Positions 53,925-62,414 of a stretch of 64,000 nucleotides of DNA are shown here, piece after piece. The stretch comes from Pseudomonadota bacterium (GTDB taxonomy: Bacteria; Pseudomonadota; Gammaproteobacteria; Burkholderiales; Rhodocyclaceae). A program made the translations under genes and the position numbers. Each line of letters begins with the position of its first letter. Position 1 is the stretch's first letter. The notes beneath the pieces were generated by a model. That model had not been told where the DNA came from. It was given only the letters and a program-made list of their open reading frames with translations, and ran no database searches. The stretch is taken from NCBI GenBank assembly GCA_018262095.1, contig JAGTRW010000006.1:1-64000 (forward strand). Direction: 5' to 3'.

Positions 53925-54531
53925 ACACGCCGGCTTCGCTGACCATCGCGTCGAGGCGGACGTCGTGCGCTTCGGGGCGGATCGAGTCGACGCGCGAAAG
54001 TTCGAAACCGACGCCGATGGCGAGCGGCGCGGGATCGAGCGCGGCCAGCGTGCGGTCGAAGAAGCCGCCGCCGTAGCCGATGCGGTAACCGGCCGCGTCG
54101 AAACCGTTGACCGGCAGCAGCAGCGCTTGCGGCAGCAGAAATTCGCCGGTGGCCGGCGTCGGAATGCCGTAACGGTCAGCAAAAAGTTCGCACTCCGGCG
54201 TCCACGCGCGGAAAGCGAGCGGCGCGCCGGGCTCGACGACCACCGGCAGCAGCGCCGCGAAGCCTGGCTCACCGGCGGCCAGCCAGGCGACCATCAACGG
54301 CCGCAGATCGGGCTCGTTTTTGACCGGCCAGCAGAAAGCGACGCGGCGCGCCGAAAGCTGCGCAAAGTGCGTCTGCAGCGTTTGGCAGATCTTCGCTGAA
54401 AGCGTCGCGCACTCGGCCGCCGAAAGCGTCAGCCGGCGCTCGACGAGCTGCCGGCGCAGCGTCGCGCGGTAGCCATCGTGTCGGCCTGACCGGCTATCCG
54501 GTGTCGCTTGCGACGTCAATCCGGCGCTCAT
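53917..54531 (-). CDS. 5-formyltetrahydrofolate cyclo-ligase
   Basis: This 204-residue ATP-dependent enzyme turns 5-formyl-THF into 5,10-methenyl-THF. The N-terminal RATLRRQLVERRLTLS region, FCWPVKNEPDLRPLM, LLPVNGFDAAGYRIGYGGGFFDRTL (ATP/Mg loop) and the C-terminal HDVRLDAMVSE match the family. It has normal length and is cytoplasmic. It is divergent from slt, with about 43 bp between the start codons. Confidence 0.9.
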   Translation of the reverse strand: MSAGLTSQATPDSRSGRHDGYRATLRRQLVERRLTLSAAECATLSAKICQTLQTHFAQLSARRVAFCWPVKNEPDLRPLMVAWLAAGEPGFAALLPVVVEPGAPLAFRAWTPECELFADRYGIPTPATGEFLLPQALLLPVNGFDAAGYRIGYGGGFFDRTLAALDPAPLAIGVGFELSRVDSIRPEAHDVRLDAMVSEAGVFR

Positions 54532-54574
54532 GTGGTATGCTGGAACTCAGTGTTTTCAGGGATTTCAGCTTATC

Positions 54575-56518
54575 ATGAAGTTTCGCCTTACGGTTTTTCT
54601 GCTCGCCTTTTCGTGCCTGTTGGCGCATGCGGCGGGCGTTCCGGCCAGCGCCGACGAGCGCTTTCTGGCGGCACGCGACGCCGCGCGCGCCGGTGACCGC
54701 GCCAAGCTCGAGCGCATCGCTCCCGAACTTTCGGCTTACGAACTTGAAGCCTACGTCGATTACTGGCGCTTGCTGCTCGATCTGCCGACCGTCGACCCGG
54801 CGACGGTCAAGGCCTTCCTGGCGCGCCACGAGAAAAGCTATATCGCCGAAAAACTGCGCGCCGACTGGCTCAAGCTGCAGGGTCGCAAGCAGCAGTGGGC
54901 CGAGTTCGACGCCGAGTACCCGGCGCTCGCGCAGCCTGATCAGGATATCTCGTGTCTGGCGCTGCAGAGCCGCCGCGCCAGCGGCGATACGCGCGTCTAT
55001 GACGAGGCGATGCCGCTCTGGCTCAACCTGATCGAGCCGCCCGAATCCTGCTATCCGGTGCTCGAAGGCTTGATCATCGAAAAACGCGTGCTCGCCGACC
55101 AGGTCTGGGCGCGCATCCGTCGGCAGTTCGAGGCCAACAAGCTGGCCGCCGCGCGCTACACCATGAACTATCTGCCGGCCAGCCAGACGCCCGACGCCAA
55201 GGTCGCCCAGGCGGTCAGCGACTCGCCGCTGCCGTGGCTGCTCAAAGCGCCGTCAGGACTTTCGGCCAGCCGCATGAACCGCGAGCTGGCGGCGCTGGCG
55301 ATCAGCCGCGTCGCGCGCAGCGACCCGCGCCAGGCGGCCGATCTGCTCGGTCGCATCGAAAGCCAGCTGCAGCCCGGCGAAAAAGGCTGGGCGTGGGGCC
55401 AGATCGGCTGGCAGGCGGCGACCCGGCATATGCCCGACGCGCTCGAGTGGTATCGCCAGGCCGGCGATGCGCCGCTTTCCGACGAGGTCGCGCAGTGGAA
55501 GGTGCGCGCCGCGCTGCGCGCTCAGGACTGGGCAACGGTGCGGCAGACGATCGAGAAGATGCCGCCATCGCTTGCCGAACAAGCCGCCTGGGTCTACTGG
55601 CTGGGCCGCGCCTACCGTGCCGGCGGTCGCGTCGAGGACGCCGACAAGCTGTTCGCGAAAATTGCCGGTCAGCCGAACTTCTACGGCAACCTCGCCGACG
55701 ACGAGCTCAACCGCGCGATCATGACGCCGCCCAAGGCGTCGTCGCCGACGCGCGACGAGACGCTGCAGGTTGCCGCCAACCCCGGCGTACAGCGCGCGCT
55801 GGCGCTCTATCGCCTCAATATGCGCAGCGAGGGGATGCGCGAGTGGAACTGGGCGCTGCGCGGCATGAGTGACCGCGAACTGCTGGCGGCGTCGGATATC
55901 GCCCAGCGCGCCGGAATCTTCGATCGCGCGATCGCCGCCGCCGACCGCACCAAGAGCGAGCACGACTATTCGCTGCGCTACCTCTCGCCGTACAGCGACC
56001 AGGTGCGCCCGGCGGCCCGCAATCAATCGCTCGACGACGCCTGGGTCTATGGCCTGATGCGTCAGGAGAGCCGCTTCATCACCAACGCCAAATCGACGGT
56101 CGGCGCTTCGGGGCTGATGCAGCTGATGCCGGCGACGGCCAAGTGGGTGGCCAACAAGATCGGCCTCAAGGGCTTCCATCAGGGTCAGGTCAACGACACC
56201 GAGACCAACGTGCTGCTCGGAACGACCTATATGCGGCTGGTCATGGAAAGTCTCGACAATCACCCGGTGCTGGCCTCGGCCGCGTACAACGCCGGTCCGG
56301 GGCGCGCCAAAAAATGGCGCGCCGACCGGCCGCTCGAAGGCGCGGTCTATGCCGAGACGATCCCGTTCAATGAGACGCGCGACTACGTCAAGAAGGTGAT
56401 GAGCAACTCGGTCTATTATTCGGCGCTGTTCGACGGCAAACCGCAGTCGCTCAAGAGCCGGCTCGGCACCGTCGGGCCGCGAACGAGCGGTGATCCAAAG
56501 GCTGAGGAATTGCCGTAA
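54575..56518 (+). CDS. slt: Soluble lytic murein transglycosylase
   Basis: This 647-residue periplasmic enzyme has a signal peptide (MKFRLTVFLLAFSCLLAHAAG), a long alpha-superhelical U/L domain and a C-terminal goose-lysozyme-like SLT domain. The catalytic Glu is in GLMRQESRF, with GASGLMQLMPATAK, TNVLLGTTYM and ASAAYNAGPGRAKKW. It cleaves peptidoglycan with 1,6-anhydro formation. I preferred the start at 54575 over the upstream in-frame Met because it creates a proper signal peptide. Length matches Slt70. Confidence 0.92.
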   Translation: MKFRLTVFLLAFSCLLAHAAGVPASADERFLAARDAARAGDRAKLERIAPELSAYELEAYVDYWRLLLDLPTVDPATVKAFLARHEKSYIAEKLRADWLKLQGRKQQWAEFDAEYPALAQPDQDISCLALQSRRASGDTRVYDEAMPLWLNLIEPPESCYPVLEGLIIEKRVLADQVWARIRRQFEANKLAAARYTMNYLPASQTPDAKVAQAVSDSPLPWLLKAPSGLSASRMNRELAALAISRVARSDPRQAADLLGRIESQLQPGEKGWAWGQIGWQAATRHMPDALEWYRQAGDAPLSDEVAQWKVRAALRAQDWATVRQTIEKMPPSLAEQAAWVYWLGRAYRAGGRVEDADKLFAKIAGQPNFYGNLADDELNRAIMTPPKASSPTRDETLQVAANPGVQRALALYRLNMRSEGMREWNWALRGMSDRELLAASDIAQRAGIFDRAIAAADRTKSEHDYSLRYLSPYSDQVRPAARNQSLDDAWVYGLMRQESRFITNAKSTVGASGLMQLMPATAKWVANKIGLKGFHQGQVNDTETNVLLGTTYMRLVMESLDNHPVLASAAYNAGPGRAKKWRADRPLEGAVYAETIPFNETRDYVKKVMSNSVYYSALFDGKPQSLKSRLGTVGPRTSGDPKAEELP

Positions 56519-56556
56519 AATCCGCATTTCGCAACTTATCTAATCGTCAGGGCGCC

Positions 56557-57519
56557 ATGGAGCTCAAAAAAGTACTGTTGATCGGTGGCAGCGGTTTTGT
56601 CGGCGGTTGGGTTGCCAACCGGCTTTCCGAGCGCGGCATCCGCGTCATCATCCCGACTCGCCATCGCGACAACACCAAGCAGATCATCCTGCTGCCGACG
56701 GTTTATACGGTGCAGGCCAACGTGCACGACCCGAAGCAGCTCGCCGAGCTGATGGTCGGCGTCGATGCCGTGGTCAATCTGGTCGGTGTGCTGCACGACG
56801 GCGATTCGAGCTCGCCCTACGGCAAGCGTTTTGGCGCAGCGCACGTCGAATTGCCCAAGAAAATTCTCGCCGCGATGCAACAGGCCGGCGTGCGCCGCCT
56901 GGTGCACGTCAGCGCGCTCAAGGCGGCGGCCGACGCGCCGTCGGGCTATCTGCGCTCGAAGGCGGCAGGTGAAGCGCTGCTGCGCGCGGCGATGGATCAA
57001 TTCGACATCACCGTCTTCCGCCCGTCGGTGATTTTCGGGCCCGGCGATTCCTTCCTCAATACCTTCGCCACGTTGCTCAAGCTCTTTCCGGTGCTGCCGC
57101 TCGCTTGCGGCGGCGCGCGCTTCCAGCCGGTCTATGTCGGCGACGTCGCCGACACGCTGGTCGCCAGTCTCGCCGATCGCGCGACTTTCGGCCAAACCTA
57201 CGAGCTCGCCGGTCCCCGGGTCTACACGCTGCGTGAGCTGGTCGATTACACCGCCAAGCTGGTTGGCAAGAAACGCCTGATCATCGACTTGCCCGACGCG
57301 CTCGCCAAGCTGCAGGCGAGCGTTCTGGGTCTGCTGCCCCAGCCGCCGATCTCGCCCGACAACCTGCGCTCGATGCAGGTCGATAATGTGTCCGACGGCG
57401 CCCACAACACCCCGGGCTGGAATCCGCAACGCCTCGAAGCGGTCGCTCCGGCCTACCTTTCAGCGATCCGGCTGCGCCAGCGCCTCGACGGCTACCGTTG
57501 CCGCGCCGGACGTTCATAG
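56557..57519 (+). CDS. NDUFA9-like NAD(P)-binding protein
   Basis: This 320-residue atypical short-chain dehydrogenase has the NAD-binding Rossmann loop KKVLLIGGSGFVGGWVANRL at the start and lacks a clear YxxxK. Signatures LVHVSALKAAADAPSGYLRSKAAGEALLRAA and GPRVYTLRELVDYTAKL match the complex-I NDUFA9 subunit family. Bacterial members are found without complex I genes; their role (quinone, lipid or envelope) is unknown. It lies 38 bp after slt and 16 bp before the GST gene on the same strand. Confidence 0.85.
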   Translation: MELKKVLLIGGSGFVGGWVANRLSERGIRVIIPTRHRDNTKQIILLPTVYTVQANVHDPKQLAELMVGVDAVVNLVGVLHDGDSSSPYGKRFGAAHVELPKKILAAMQQAGVRRLVHVSALKAAADAPSGYLRSKAAGEALLRAAMDQFDITVFRPSVIFGPGDSFLNTFATLLKLFPVLPLACGGARFQPVYVGDVADTLVASLADRATFGQTYELAGPRVYTLRELVDYTAKLVGKKRLIIDLPDALAKLQASVLGLLPQPPISPDNLRSMQVDNVSDGAHNTPGWNPQRLEAVAPAYLSAIRLRQRLDGYRCRAGRS

Positions 57520-57535
57520 TTCATAGGAAATTCAG

Positions 57536-58159
57536 ATGCTCAAACTTGTCATCGGTAACCGCAATTACTCGTCGTGGAGCCTGCGGCCCTGGCTGGCGCT
57601 CAAGCAGGCCGGGTTACCGTTCGCGGAAATCGCCATTCGCCTCGAAGAATCGGGCGCCAAGGCCGAGATCTTCAAGTACTCGCCTTCGGGCAAAGTGCCG
57701 TGCCTGATCGACGGCAAAACGGTGGTCTGGGATTCGCTGGCGATCTGCGAGTACCTGGCCGAAAAAGTGCCGTCGCTGTGGCCTGCCGACGCCGCGGCGC
57801 GCGCCGAAGCGCGCTCGATTGCGGCCGAGATGCACGCCGGTTTCGGCGCCTTGCGGCGCAGCATGCCGATGGAAATCCACGCGTCGAAACCGCACGTCGT
57901 GCGTTCCGCCGAAGTGCTCGCCGACATCGCGCGAATCATCGCGATCTGGGAAGGCTGCCGCGCGCGTTTTGCCGCGCAGGGCCCGTTCCTGTTCGGCCAG
58001 TTCACCATCGCCGACGCCATGTTCGCGCCGGTCGTCTGGCGCTTCAAGACCTATGCGATCGAGCTGCCGCCGGCGGCGTGCGAGTGGGTCAAGATGATGT
58101 GCGAACTGCCGGCAATGCTCGACTGGCAGGCCGGCGCGCTCGCCGAAAAAGCCAAGTAG
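57536..58159 (+). CDS. Glutathione S-transferase
   Basis: This 207-residue protein has an N-terminal thioredoxin-like domain (IGNRNYSSWSLRPWLALKQAGLPF, then SGKVPCLIDGKTVVWDSLAICEYLAE, the cis-Pro and glutathione gamma-Glu site) and a helical C-terminal domain (FGQFTIADAMFAPVVWRF). The first strand's YSSWSLR is typical of a bacterial subgroup related to MAAI/zeta. The substrate is unknown. The cca gene follows 15 bp downstream. Confidence 0.88.
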   Translation: MLKLVIGNRNYSSWSLRPWLALKQAGLPFAEIAIRLEESGAKAEIFKYSPSGKVPCLIDGKTVVWDSLAICEYLAEKVPSLWPADAAARAEARSIAAEMHAGFGALRRSMPMEIHASKPHVVRSAEVLADIARIIAIWEGCRARFAAQGPFLFGQFTIADAMFAPVVWRFKTYAIELPPAACEWVKMMCELPAMLDWQAGALAEKAK

Positions 58160-58174
58160 GCGTTCGCTAGCGCC

Positions 58175-59395
58175 ATGCGGATCTTCACCGTCGGCGGCGC
58201 TGTTCGCGACGAGCTGCTGGGTCTGCCGGTGCAGGATCGCGATTATGTGGTGGTCGGCGCGTCGCCCGAGGAAATGCTCTCGCGCGGCTTCCGGCCGGTC
58301 GGCAAGGATTTCCCGGTCTTTCTGCATCCGCAGACGCACGAGGAGTACGCGCTGGCGCGTACCGAGCGCAAGTCGGGACACGGCTACACCGGTTTTGCCT
58401 TTCACGCGGCACCCGACGTCAGCCTCGAAGATGACCTGGCGCGCCGCGACCTGACCATCAACGCCATCGCGCGTGCCGACGACGGCACGCTGACCGACCC
58501 GTTCGGCGGCGTTGCCGACATCGACGCGCGTGTTCTGCGTCACGTCGGCCCGGCTTTCGTCGAGGACCCGGTGCGCATCCTGCGCGTCGCGCGCTTTGCC
58601 GCGCGGTTTACCGATTTCTCGCTGGCGCCCGAGACGCTGGCGCTGATGCGGTCGATGGTGGCGAGCGGCGAGGTCGATCATCTGGTTGCCGAGCGCGTCT
58701 GGCAGGAACTCGCCAAAGGTCTGATGGAACAGGCGCCGTCGCGAATGATCGCCGTGCTGCGCGAGTGCGGCGCGCTGGCGCGGCTGCTGCCCGAGCTCGA
58801 CCGGCTGTTCGGTGTGCCGCAGCGCGCCGATTTTCATCCCGAGGTCGATACCGGCGTGCATGTGATGATGGCGCTCGATCATTCGGCGCGGCAGGGCTAT
58901 GCGCTGGCGGTTCGCTTCGCGGTGCTGTTGCACGACCTGGGCAAGGGCGAGACGCCGACCGCCGATCTACCGCGCCATCCGGGACACGAGGCGCGCAGCG
59001 TGAGCCTCGCCGAGTCGGTCTGCGCGCGCCTCAAGACGCCGGCCGAGTGCCGCGACCTGGCGCGGCTGGTGGCGCGCTATCACGGTGACATCCGCCGCGG
59101 TCCGCAGCTGCGCGCAGCGACCATCGCCACGCTGCTCGAGAACGCCGACGCGCTGCGCCGGCCGCAGCGCTTCCGGCAGCTGCTCGAGGCCTGCCTGTGC
59201 GACCACCATGGCCGGCTGGGCTGGGAAGACAAGATGCCGCCGGCGCCCGACCTGTTCGAAACAGCGCTCGTCGCGCTGCGCGCCGTCGATGCGGCGTCGA
59301 TCGCCAGGAGCTGCCAAGATTCGACGCAGATCGCCGAGCGCTTGCACCAGGCGCGCGTCGCCGCGGTCAAAGAGGCGCTGGCGCTGGCCGAGTGA
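58175..59395 (+). CDS. cca: CCA-adding tRNA nucleotidyltransferase, multifunctional
   Basis: This 406-residue enzyme adds or repairs the CCA end of tRNA. The catalytic head has GGAVRDELLGLPVQDRDYVVVG (GG-x-VRD and DxD, residues 6-27), the RRD motif is in LARRDLTINAIA, and the neck is EDPVRILRVARFAARF. The C-terminal HD domain (LDHSARQGYALAVRFAVLLHDLGKGE) suggests 2',3'-cyclic phosphatase activity, as in gammaproteobacterial class II enzymes. ATG 58175 is near the GST stop codon, so cotranscription is likely. Confidence 0.93.
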   Translation: MRIFTVGGAVRDELLGLPVQDRDYVVVGASPEEMLSRGFRPVGKDFPVFLHPQTHEEYALARTERKSGHGYTGFAFHAAPDVSLEDDLARRDLTINAIARADDGTLTDPFGGVADIDARVLRHVGPAFVEDPVRILRVARFAARFTDFSLAPETLALMRSMVASGEVDHLVAERVWQELAKGLMEQAPSRMIAVLRECGALARLLPELDRLFGVPQRADFHPEVDTGVHVMMALDHSARQGYALAVRFAVLLHDLGKGETPTADLPRHPGHEARSVSLAESVCARLKTPAECRDLARLVARYHGDIRRGPQLRAATIATLLENADALRRPQRFRQLLEACLCDHHGRLGWEDKMPPAPDLFETALVALRAVDAASIARSCQDSTQIAERLHQARVAAVKEALALAE

Positions 59396-59464
59396 TCGCT
59401 GGCGGCGGCAGTCGGCGCACCATCAGCAGCAGTACGGTTGCCAGCCAGCGCGCGATGCGGCGCA

Positions 59465-59806
59465 TCAGGCCGCCAGCAGCGCGAGCGCGGCGTCGCTGTC
59501 GGCCGCGATCTGGAAGTTGGGCAGGAAGCCGACCAGCGTCAGCGTATCGAGCACCGCCTGATCGAGGCCGCACAGCACCAGAGCGCCCTCGAGGTCGGCG
59601 GTCGTCGTCGCCAGCACCAAGAGCATGCGCAGCCCGCTACTGGCCATATAGCTCACCGCCTTGAAGTCGAGCGCCAGGTATTTCTGGCCGCTGCGGATCT
59701 TCTCCAGCAGCCGCGCCTGGAGGGCTGGCGTCGTCGACGCATCGAGCTTGCCTTCGAGTTCGACGACGACGCAGTCGCCGCGGATTGTTTCGCGAAAATC
59801 GGTCAT
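59465..59806 (-). CDS. STAS-domain anti-sigma factor antagonist
   Basis: This 113-residue SpoIIAA/RsbV-like protein: VVELEGKLDASTTPALQARL, KYLALDFKAVSYMASSGLRMLLVLATT and the late LTLVGFLPNFQIAADSDAALALL. The phosphorylatable Ser is in SYMASSGLRML (near residue 57). It binds and is switched by a serine kinase. The kinase/phosphatase protein encoded 201 bp upstream on the same strand carries both activities and is the probable partner. Confidence 0.88.
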   Translation of the reverse strand: MTDFRETIRGDCVVVELEGKLDASTTPALQARLLEKIRSGQKYLALDFKAVSYMASSGLRMLLVLATTTADLEGALVLCGLDQAVLDTLTLVGFLPNFQIAADSDAALALLAA

Positions 59807-59831
59807 GGTATTAACCTAGCAAAAGCAGTTA

Positions 59832-59948
59832 GCCACGGGTTAACGGAGAGCACGGAGTAAAAACAACGAGTTGCATGGTTTCGGGCAAACACCTTTTGGG
59901 TGATATCAGGAATACCTCAAGATTGCCTTTTCTCCGTGCTCTCTGTGG
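59832..59948. repeat. Imperfect palindromic element between STAS and phosphatase genes
   Basis: Arms GGAGAGCACGGAG (59845-59857) and CTCCGTGCTCTC (59932-59943) pair over 12 bp, extended by CCAC (59832-59835) and GTGG (59945-59948). The total length is about 117 bp, with an AT-rich loop. Similar 'CACGGAGAGCACGGAG' elements recur in many proteobacterial genomes and may be MITEs. The 59807-60007 gap holds no gene. Confidence 0.6.
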
Positions 59949-60007
59949 TTCCGAACTGAGGTTTCAAGGTTCAAGGTTCATGGCCCGTCTCCCTAAGGAA
60001 ACAACTT

Positions 60008-62404
60008 TCAGGTCGGCGAGCCCGGCGCAGCGGCAAGCCCTCGGCGGCAGACCAGGGTCAGGATATTGGTGTTGGCGATGCGTTCCATGCGCACCTCGTC
60101 GCAGGCGTTGCGGATCAGCACCCAGCCCAGCCCGCCGATCGGGCGCCGGGCAAGCGGCGCCGCGAGATCGACCGGCGGCAATTCATGCGGATCGAATACC
60201 GGTCCTTCGTCCTCGAAGCGGATGACCAGTGCCTCGCTGGTGCTGCCGAAGAAGACGCGGAAAGATCGGCTCGGATCCGCAGCGAGCGCGTGCGTGATGA
60301 TGTTGGTGACGACTTCGCAAACGGCGAGAACGATTCTCTTGGCCGCCGCGTCGTCAATTTCGCATTGCCTGGCGCAATCGTCCAGCGCGTCGACGACCAC
60401 TTCGATATTCGCCAGCTCAGCCGCCAGTTCGAGCGCGTTGACCGGACCGCAGGCGCGCGCCAGCAACAGCGTGATATCGTCGAAACGCTTGCCGTCGCCT
60501 TGCCAGGCGCCGACCTTGGCCAGCACCTCATCGCTGATGCCGGCCAGCGGTCGGTCAGCGCGGCTGGCCAGAATTTCGCTGAGACGCGCTTCGCCGAACT
60601 GCTGGCCGTCGGGCGCCGGCGCCTCGGTGATGCCGTCGGTGTAGATGGCCAGCAGGTCGCCGGCGCAAAAAGGCGATTCGCTCTCGCTGTAGCGCTTTCC
60701 CTTGAGCGGCCCGAGCGCTGGTCCGCCGAGCCGCGCCAGGCGCTCGCTGTGGCCGTCGGCGCGGATCAGCAGCGGCGGATTGTGGCCGGCGTTGATCCAG
60801 CGCAAGGTCTGCCGGACGGGGTCCCAGAGCGCGAAGAAGAGGGTGACGAACATCAGCTCGGGATTCGAGCGCGCCAGCATGGCATTGACCTGCGCCAAGG
60901 CATCGGCGGGCTCGAGCACCGACGCCAGGCTGCGCAGCAGTTGGGCGGCGCGCGCGGCAAACAGCGCGGCCGAGACGCTCTTGCCCGAGACGTCGCCGAC
61001 CATCAGCGCGACGCGCCCGTGCGGCAGCGGAAAGTGCTCGTAGAAGTCGCCCGCCACTTCCCTGGCCGACAGCATGCGGCTGACGATGTCGCCACCCGGC
61101 AGATCGATCGGGCCGGGCAAGGACGATTCCTGAATGCGCCGCGCCAGATCGAGCTCGCTGGCCTCGCGCTCGCGCTCGCCGATCAGCTGCTCGGAACGAC
61201 GCATCGAACGGTCGACTTCGGCGACCATGTTGTTGAAGGCGTCGATGACGTCGGCCGTCTCGTCATTGCTCACCGCCGGCTGCAATTTGACCAGGAAGGA
61301 CCCGCTTTGCATGTCGCGTACGCCGAGGCGCAGCACGTCGAGGTTGCGCGTCGCCTGACCGGCGCTCCAGCGCAGCAGCAGCCCCATGCCGAGCATCGAA
61401 AAAAGCCCGAAGGAAGCAATCCAGAGGCTCAGCGACAAGCTCTTTTCCTTGATGGAACGCACCGGAATGGCATAGATCAGCTGACTCGGGTTGTGCTGCA
61501 GCTTCTTGAACATGATCAGCGTTTCTTCGCCGCTGTAGGGATTGGCGGTGACAAACCAGCCCTCCGGATTGTCCGGGTCCTGGATCTGCGCAAACCCGCT
61601 GAAGGCGTCGGGGCGCTCGGCGACCTTGGCCATCATGCGTGCGTCGGCTTCGCTGTTCCCGCGGCTGCCGGTCGTCACCACCAGCACCACTTTTTTTCCC
61701 GGACTGATCAGGTAGATCTGCGCTTCCTGATAAAGGTCGATGCGGCGAAAGAAGTCGCGGAAGACATCGGTGCTCATGTCGATCGACACCACGCCATCGA
61801 AGTGGTTGCTGGCGCCGCGCAGGTGGTAGATCGGTACCGAGCAGGCGACGACGGGCTCGCCTTCGGTCTCGGGGGCGACGAAGCGGTCGCTCCACAGGCC
61901 GTCAAGCCATTGCTCGCCGCTGACCCGGTGCACGGGCTGGTACCAGTGCGTCCCCGGCGCGGCGGCGTCGACTGGCGAATAGGTAAGCTCGCTGCGAACG
62001 AATCGACCGTCCGCGTGGCGCCGCACGTAGAGTCCCTGGGTGGCGGCGGGGCCAACCCGGCCATCCGCTTCGAAGGCGACGCGAATTCCCGATGCCTTGG
62101 GCAAGCGCTGCAGCGCGCGTTCCATCATCTCGAACCAGACCGTTCGATCCTTTGGCGACCATTGCTGGATCTCGTCGGCCAGGGCCATCGCCTGCTGCCT
62201 GGTGGCTCTGATGTCAGCGTCGCTGCGGCTGACCGTGGTGTCCAGATAATTGTCGATCTCGCGGATCTGCTGAGCGAACAGCGCTTGCCTTTCGATACTG
62301 ATCACGAACGGCAGGATCGTCAGAAAAATGGCGGCCGTGCACACCAGCGCGAGAACGGTGAACCGGGTCTTGAGCTGGCGCGGCAGGAATCGTTCAAAAC
62401 CCAT
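60008..62404 (-). CDS. Sensor with PP2C (SpoIIE) phosphatase and HATPase (anti-sigma kinase) domains
   Basis: This 798-residue protein has TM1 near residues 12-34, a Cache-type periplasmic domain and TM2 near 320-340, then a HAMP region and a SpoIIE-type PP2C phosphatase (REVAGDFYEHFPLP, VALMVGDVSGKSVSAALFAA, INAGHNPPLLI, LAIYTDGITEAP, DDITLLLAR). The last 130 residues are an RsbW-like HATPase (VCEVVTNIITHAL, IRFEDEGPVFDP, GGLGWVLIRNACDEV). Both partner-switching enzymes are thus in one chain, able to dephosphorylate and phosphorylate the STAS protein. The next gene upstream encodes a TAXI-like protein. Confidence 0.88.
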   Translation of the reverse strand: MGFERFLPRQLKTRFTVLALVCTAAIFLTILPFVISIERQALFAQQIREIDNYLDTTVSRSDADIRATRQQAMALADEIQQWSPKDRTVWFEMMERALQRLPKASGIRVAFEADGRVGPAATQGLYVRRHADGRFVRSELTYSPVDAAAPGTHWYQPVHRVSGEQWLDGLWSDRFVAPETEGEPVVACSVPIYHLRGASNHFDGVVSIDMSTDVFRDFFRRIDLYQEAQIYLISPGKKVVLVVTTGSRGNSEADARMMAKVAERPDAFSGFAQIQDPDNPEGWFVTANPYSGEETLIMFKKLQHNPSQLIYAIPVRSIKEKSLSLSLWIASFGLFSMLGMGLLLRWSAGQATRNLDVLRLGVRDMQSGSFLVKLQPAVSNDETADVIDAFNNMVAEVDRSMRRSEQLIGEREREASELDLARRIQESSLPGPIDLPGGDIVSRMLSAREVAGDFYEHFPLPHGRVALMVGDVSGKSVSAALFAARAAQLLRSLASVLEPADALAQVNAMLARSNPELMFVTLFFALWDPVRQTLRWINAGHNPPLLIRADGHSERLARLGGPALGPLKGKRYSESESPFCAGDLLAIYTDGITEAPAPDGQQFGEARLSEILASRADRPLAGISDEVLAKVGAWQGDGKRFDDITLLLARACGPVNALELAAELANIEVVVDALDDCARQCEIDDAAAKRIVLAVCEVVTNIITHALAADPSRSFRVFFGSTSEALVIRFEDEGPVFDPHELPPVDLAAPLARRPIGGLGWVLIRNACDEVRMERIANTNILTLVCRRGLAAAPGSPT

Positions 62405-62414
62405 GATCAGTTGC

